This document shows positions 7,763 through 10,000 of a DNA stretch of 10,000 bases, in pieces. The stretch comes from Asticcacaulis sp. (GTDB taxonomy: Bacteria; Pseudomonadota; Alphaproteobacteria; Caulobacterales; Caulobacteraceae), in assembly GCF_020217185.1 (NCBI RefSeq), contig NZ_JAIWNX010000238.1:1-10000 (forward strand), given 5' to 3'. Position numbers and translations under genes: made by a program. Under the pieces are notes generated by a model, which worked only from the letters and a program-made list of their open reading frames with translations, made no database searches and had not been told where the DNA came from. The stretch's first letter is position 1; every line of letters begins with the position of its first letter.

Positions 7763-7963
7763 GCACCGCGTTAGGTGTCCCGATGTGAAGCCGATCCGAT
7801 GGTGCGGAGGCCAGCCTATGCTTTGGTTTACGCCTTGACGGGTGCGGTTCGCCGCTGACGCAGCCTTTCAACGCGGTTCAGGAAAGTTTTGGACGCACCT
7901 GTCGTGTTGGCTGGCCGTGGAAGTGCGCGACGGGCCGTGCCATAGATTTCGAAAAATTGGCTT
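7763..7963. other. Gene-free interval between the RTX-type scrap and the left direct repeat
   Basis: No coding sequence with recognisable family features, no RNA gene and no clear hairpin was found in these 200 bases. Together with the flanking repeat and the 36 bases up to the beta-propeller stop codon, it gives about 280 bases of spacer. It is probably leftover mobile DNA. Confidence 0.5.
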
Positions 7964-8007
7964 TAACCCGCTGACATCACTCACTTTAATTTCGGATTAG
8001 GCTCTTA
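7964..8007. repeat. Left copy of a 44-base imperfect direct repeat
   Basis: This copy matches 9399-9442 at 35 of 44 positions. The best-kept part is TTAATTTCGGAT (7986-7997) and GGCTCTTA (8000-8007), identical in both copies apart from the two bases between. It ends 36 bases downstream of the stop codon of the minus-strand beta-propeller gene. Both copies have the same orientation and they lie 1,435 bases apart. No known repeat family is recognised. Confidence 0.8.
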
Positions 8008-8043
8008 CGGGCTACGCCCTTCCGGCCCTCCCATCCGCGCGAC

Positions 8044-9105
8044 TCACCTGGCCTTATTTTGCGCCGCCCCTTTGCGCGGCCCTTGTAAGGACGCCACGAT
8101 TGCGATGTCGAGGATATCCGCAGCCGGATCGGCCGAGACCGTAATGGGAGTCCCCAGCACATTGCCCTTGACCGTGATCGGGGTCAGCGTGCCGTTGCCG
8201 TTGCCCACAATATAGGCCTTGGCACCGTCGGGCGTGAAGGCGATCCAGTGCGGCTGGGCACCCTTGGCAAGATCGATGGCCGACCCGACCGTCGCGGGAT
8301 TGGTGGTGAGGTCCATCGGGACCACCGCGTCAATGCTGCTCCCGGCAATAGCGATATAGGCCAGCTTGCCATCGGGGCTGAGCTGTATCTGGATCGGCGG
8401 TCCGGGCAGGGCGATGGTGGCGCCGGGGGTGTTGGTGAGGACATCGATCGGCGTGATGCTGCTGCTGCCCTTGTTGGCGACATAGGCAGTGGTGCCGTCG
8501 CGGGTGATGGCAATCCAGTTCGGATTGAGCCCGACGGCGATCGACGGCTGGACCGTTCCCGACGCGCCGTTTCCGGTCACCTGAATCGGCGTAACGCTGC
8601 TGCCGGCCGGGTTGTCGGTCTGCCAGTTCGCGACATAGCACTTCGTTCCGTCAGGCGTGAACGCGACCGTGTTGGGGCCCGCCCCCGGAACCGGGATCGT
8701 CGTGCCCACGACACCTTTGGTAAGGTTTACCGTCGTGATCGATTTGCCCGCATAATTCGCGACCCAGGCCCATTCCTCTTTGGTATGGGGCACGAATTCG
8801 ATGTCGACCGGCTCTGCGCCGACGGTGATCGACCACAGGATGTTGCCCGACGCCAGGTCGATTTTAGAGACCGAGCCGGCCGGGGAGTTGGTGAATTCGT
8901 TGGTGACAAAAGCGGTCTTGCCATCCGACGTGACGATGATGGCGTTGGTCCCCGATCCGTCGCTCATCGACCTGCCGTAAACAGGGATAGGCGTCAGCGC
9001 CGTTTCCTTGGCAAGATCGACCGGAATGACCGATCCGACGCCGAGCGAAGACCCATTATCCTGTGCGTTCGTCACATAAGCCAAAAGACTGGTGGAAGTC
9101 GTCAT
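8044..9105 (-). CDS. Seven-repeat YVTN-type beta-propeller protein
   Basis: This is a 353-residue protein made almost wholly of YVTN-family beta-propeller repeats, similar in style to YncE-like proteins. Seven repeat cores are visible: AYVTN (9), AFVTN (65), AWVAN (113), CYVAN (156), AYVAN (207), AYIAI (249) and AYIVG (297), most preceded by T/S-x-D-G and followed by I-x-P-I-D-type strands, fitting a closed seven-bladed ring. Function is unknown; such propellers serve as binding platforms or, more rarely, enzymes. The start at 9105 is chosen because AAAGG lies 8 bases upstream and the first blade begins 8 residues later; the frame is open to 9270 but that part is not protein-like. No signal peptide or anchor is seen, unlike many periplasmic relatives. 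It stands alone among mobile-element fragments and is bracketed by 44-base direct repeats, so it is probably cargo. It appears intact. Confidence 0.85.
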   Translation of the reverse strand: MTTSTSLLAYVTNAQDNGSSLGVGSVIPVDLAKETALTPIPVYGRSMSDGSGTNAIIVTSDGKTAFVTNEFTNSPAGSVSKIDLASGNILWSITVGAEPVDIEFVPHTKEEWAWVANYAGKSITTVNLTKGVVGTTIPVPGAGPNTVAFTPDGTKCYVANWQTDNPAGSSVTPIQVTGNGASGTVQPSIAVGLNPNWIAITRDGTTAYVANKGSSSITPIDVLTNTPGATIALPGPPIQIQLSPDGKLAYIAIAGSSIDAVVPMDLTTNPATVGSAIDLAKGAQPHWIAFTPDGAKAYIVGNGNGTLTPITVKGNVLGTPITVSADPAADILDIAIVASLQGPRKGAAQNKAR

Positions 9106-9398
9106 CACGGTTGCCTTTATGAATCGGGTTGATGGATACCATTTGAAACCCAAACGATCGTAGGACGCAAGGCTTGGTTGTGATCGATGTCGATATTTCT
9201 TCTGTAACGTGTGCAACGATAAATGGCAAATTGCGGCGATATAAGTCTTTTGCCTAGTCGGAATAGACATTCACACGGCGCATCTGTCCGCAAACGCTGA
9301 AATGTCCCGTTCAGAACCCGACGCTTGTCAATCATCTTCACCCTGGACACCGAATCCGGCAGAGACCGCTGAATCAACGGCCTGGATTGGCGTCAAGC
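9106..9398. other. Upstream region of the beta-propeller gene
   Basis: This gap of about 290 bases between the start of the beta-propeller gene and the right direct repeat holds no convincing gene. It is more AT-rich than the coding parts, mainly at 9110-9260, and should contain the minus-strand promoter of that gene. TTGCAC followed by an AT-rich stretch containing AAATAT is the nearest to a promoter seen (about 9213-9186), but the spacing is poor. Confidence 0.45.
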
Positions 9399-9442
9399 TA
9401 AGCCACTGATACCGCTCAACTTAATTTCGGATCTGGCTCTTA
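9399..9442. repeat. Right copy of a 44-base imperfect direct repeat
   Basis: This is the partner of 7964-8007, in the same orientation, with TTAATTTCGGAT at 9421-9432 and GGCTCTTA at 9435-9442 fully conserved. It lies 45 bases downstream of the stop codon of the phage protein D remnant (minus strand), a position like that of the left copy relative to the beta-propeller gene. Confidence 0.8.
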
Positions 9443-9487
9443 GGTCCCGCCGAAAAACGGGGCTTCTCGTTGCGTGCATTATGATAT

Positions 9488-9885
9488 TCAGACGGTTTCC
9501 AGATTGAGCGTTGTCGTTGAGCCACCGGTGCCATCCATCTGGTGGCGGGCGCTGACCACGATCCATTTTTCCGCGTTGATTTCGGGCTTGAAGCCGGTGA
9601 CCGTGATCGGCTTTTCCGGGAATATGTCCGGGCGGCCCCACGACAGGGGCAGGGTCAGTTTGGCCCCGGCGCGACGGGTGCGGCCCCATTCGGCCTCCGC
9701 AGCCTGAAGCGCAGCGCTTTCAGAGGCATAGATTTTCTTGAGCCGCTTGGCATTGCTGTCTGAGCCCGCCACCACGGTTTGACGTTGCGCCGTCGCCTTA
9801 TCGTGCCGCTGAGCCTCAACGCCGGTATAGGTGGCGCGTTCGGAGCGCTCATAGTCGATCCCTAAGGGCGGGCAGGCGGCGCGCG
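9488..9885 (-). pseudogene. Phage late control protein D (P2 gpD-like), C-terminal part
   Basis: GpD-type proteins form the baseplate hub of contractile phage tails (P2 gpD; related to VgrG). About 130 residues match the family's C-terminus: IDYERSERATYTGVEAQRHDKATA, then NAKRLKKIYASESAALQAAEAEW, LTLPLSWGRPDIFPEKPITV, TGFKPEINAEKWIVVSARHQM and a short Thr-rich end at the TGA (9488). Whole family members are usually over 300 residues, so the N-terminal two thirds are missing. Although the frame is open to 9976, the residues before about 9880 do not look like this family and the DNA there codes for a different protein in another frame. There is no good start near the beginning of the homologous part. 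It is a remnant of a P2-like prophage and is likely not expressed as a functional hub. Confidence 0.82.
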
Positions 9886-9999
9886 CTATGGTTTCGGGCG
9901 GCAGTCGGCCAAACCTTCCATCGCTTCGCCATTCACCCGGTAACGCCCGCCCGCAGCGTCGTCGCGGTCGGCCCATTTCCAGAGCGATTTGTCGGCCCA
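9886..9999 (-). CDS. C-terminal end of a possible GH19-type phage endolysin (runs off right edge)
   Basis: Reading the minus strand from 9999 to the TAG at 9888-9886 gives 37 residues including KWADRDDAAGGRYRVNG and GLADC. This resembles the C-terminus of GH19 chitinase-fold endolysins, which commonly end in an ADxDD ... R-x-(I/V)-N-G-G ... GLADR pattern. It ends next to the start of the protein D homology, in a different reading frame. The rest of the gene, if present, lies to the right of the window. The match is short, one cysteine replaces the usual arginine in GLADR, and the call is by eye. Confidence 0.4.
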   Translation of the reverse strand, partial: WADKSLWKWADRDDAAGGRYRVNGEAMEGLADCRPKP

Positions 10000-10000
10000 G

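Noticed and set aside
7364..7838. Plus-strand open frames across the integrase/RTX debris
   Set aside because: They are antisense to recognisable integrase and RTX-type fragments and show no motifs of their own.
8248..9132. A 294-codon plus-strand open frame opposite the beta-propeller gene
   Set aside because: It is Arg/Asp/Gly-rich with no family motifs, and is explained as an antisense shadow of the GC-rich repeat gene, whose repeats are clear in the minus frame.
9117..9377. An 86-codon minus-strand open frame, and the 55-residue extension of the beta-propeller frame up to 9270
   Set aside because: Neither shows a signal peptide or family motif; the ATG at 9105 has a better ribosome binding site and starts right before the first blade.
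7964..9442. The idea that the 44-base repeats are integron attC sites, since each follows a gene
   Set aside because: The GTTRRRY core and its inverted RYYYAAC partner are not present in both copies, and the repeats are shorter than most attC sites and not strongly palindromic.
9447..9462. Hairpin after the protein D remnant as a terminator
   Set aside because: On the minus strand CCCCG and CGG-C-GG pair only with a bulge, and no T-run follows.

Overview
The window looks like chromosome of a Caulobacterales-type alphaproteobacterium, plausibly an Asticcacaulis/Caulobacter relative. This is inferred from gene content (a NADH dehydrogenase accessory subunit of the mitochondrial NDUFS4 type, a SecG with a long Ala/Ser/Pro tail, a SurA/PpiD-like foldase joined to trpE, the tpiA-secG-pyrG order) and from high-GC coding sequence. 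No database search was possible.

Positions 1-6996 are housekeeping core. On the minus strand a membrane-anchored periplasmic peptidyl-prolyl isomerase (ppiD-like, 755-2683) overlaps the start of trpE (1-758, running off the left edge) by an ATGA junction. A roughly 200-base divergent promoter region separates this pair from a plus-strand series: tpiA (2881-3633), secG (3783-4325, followed by a clear intrinsic terminator), pyrG (4469-6103), a RidA/YjgF-family gene (6120-6503), a complex I NDUFS4-like gene (6603-6908) and tRNA-Arg(UCU) (6920-6996). Together these serve tryptophan synthesis, envelope folding and secretion, glycolysis, CTP synthesis, probable metabolite repair, and respiration.

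Directly after the tRNA the character changes. From 7000 to the right edge the window holds pieces of mobile DNA, all on the minus strand: a 5'-truncated tyrosine integrase whose 3' end faces the tRNA, a scrap of an RTX-adhesin-type repeat protein, one apparently intact gene for a seven-repeat YVTN-type beta-propeller protein (8044-9105), the C-terminal part of a P2-like phage late control protein D, and a short C-terminal piece that resembles a GH19-type endolysin. This is best read as a decayed prophage or genomic island inserted at the tRNA-Arg gene.

The main unexplained structure is a 44-base imperfect direct repeat (35 of 44 identical) at 7964-8007 and 9399-9442 that brackets the beta-propeller gene. 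Each copy lies 36-45 bases downstream of a minus-strand stop codon, as if the gene plus one repeat were a mobile unit. Two decamer direct repeats between the tRNA and the integrase remnant are candidate integrase arm sites.
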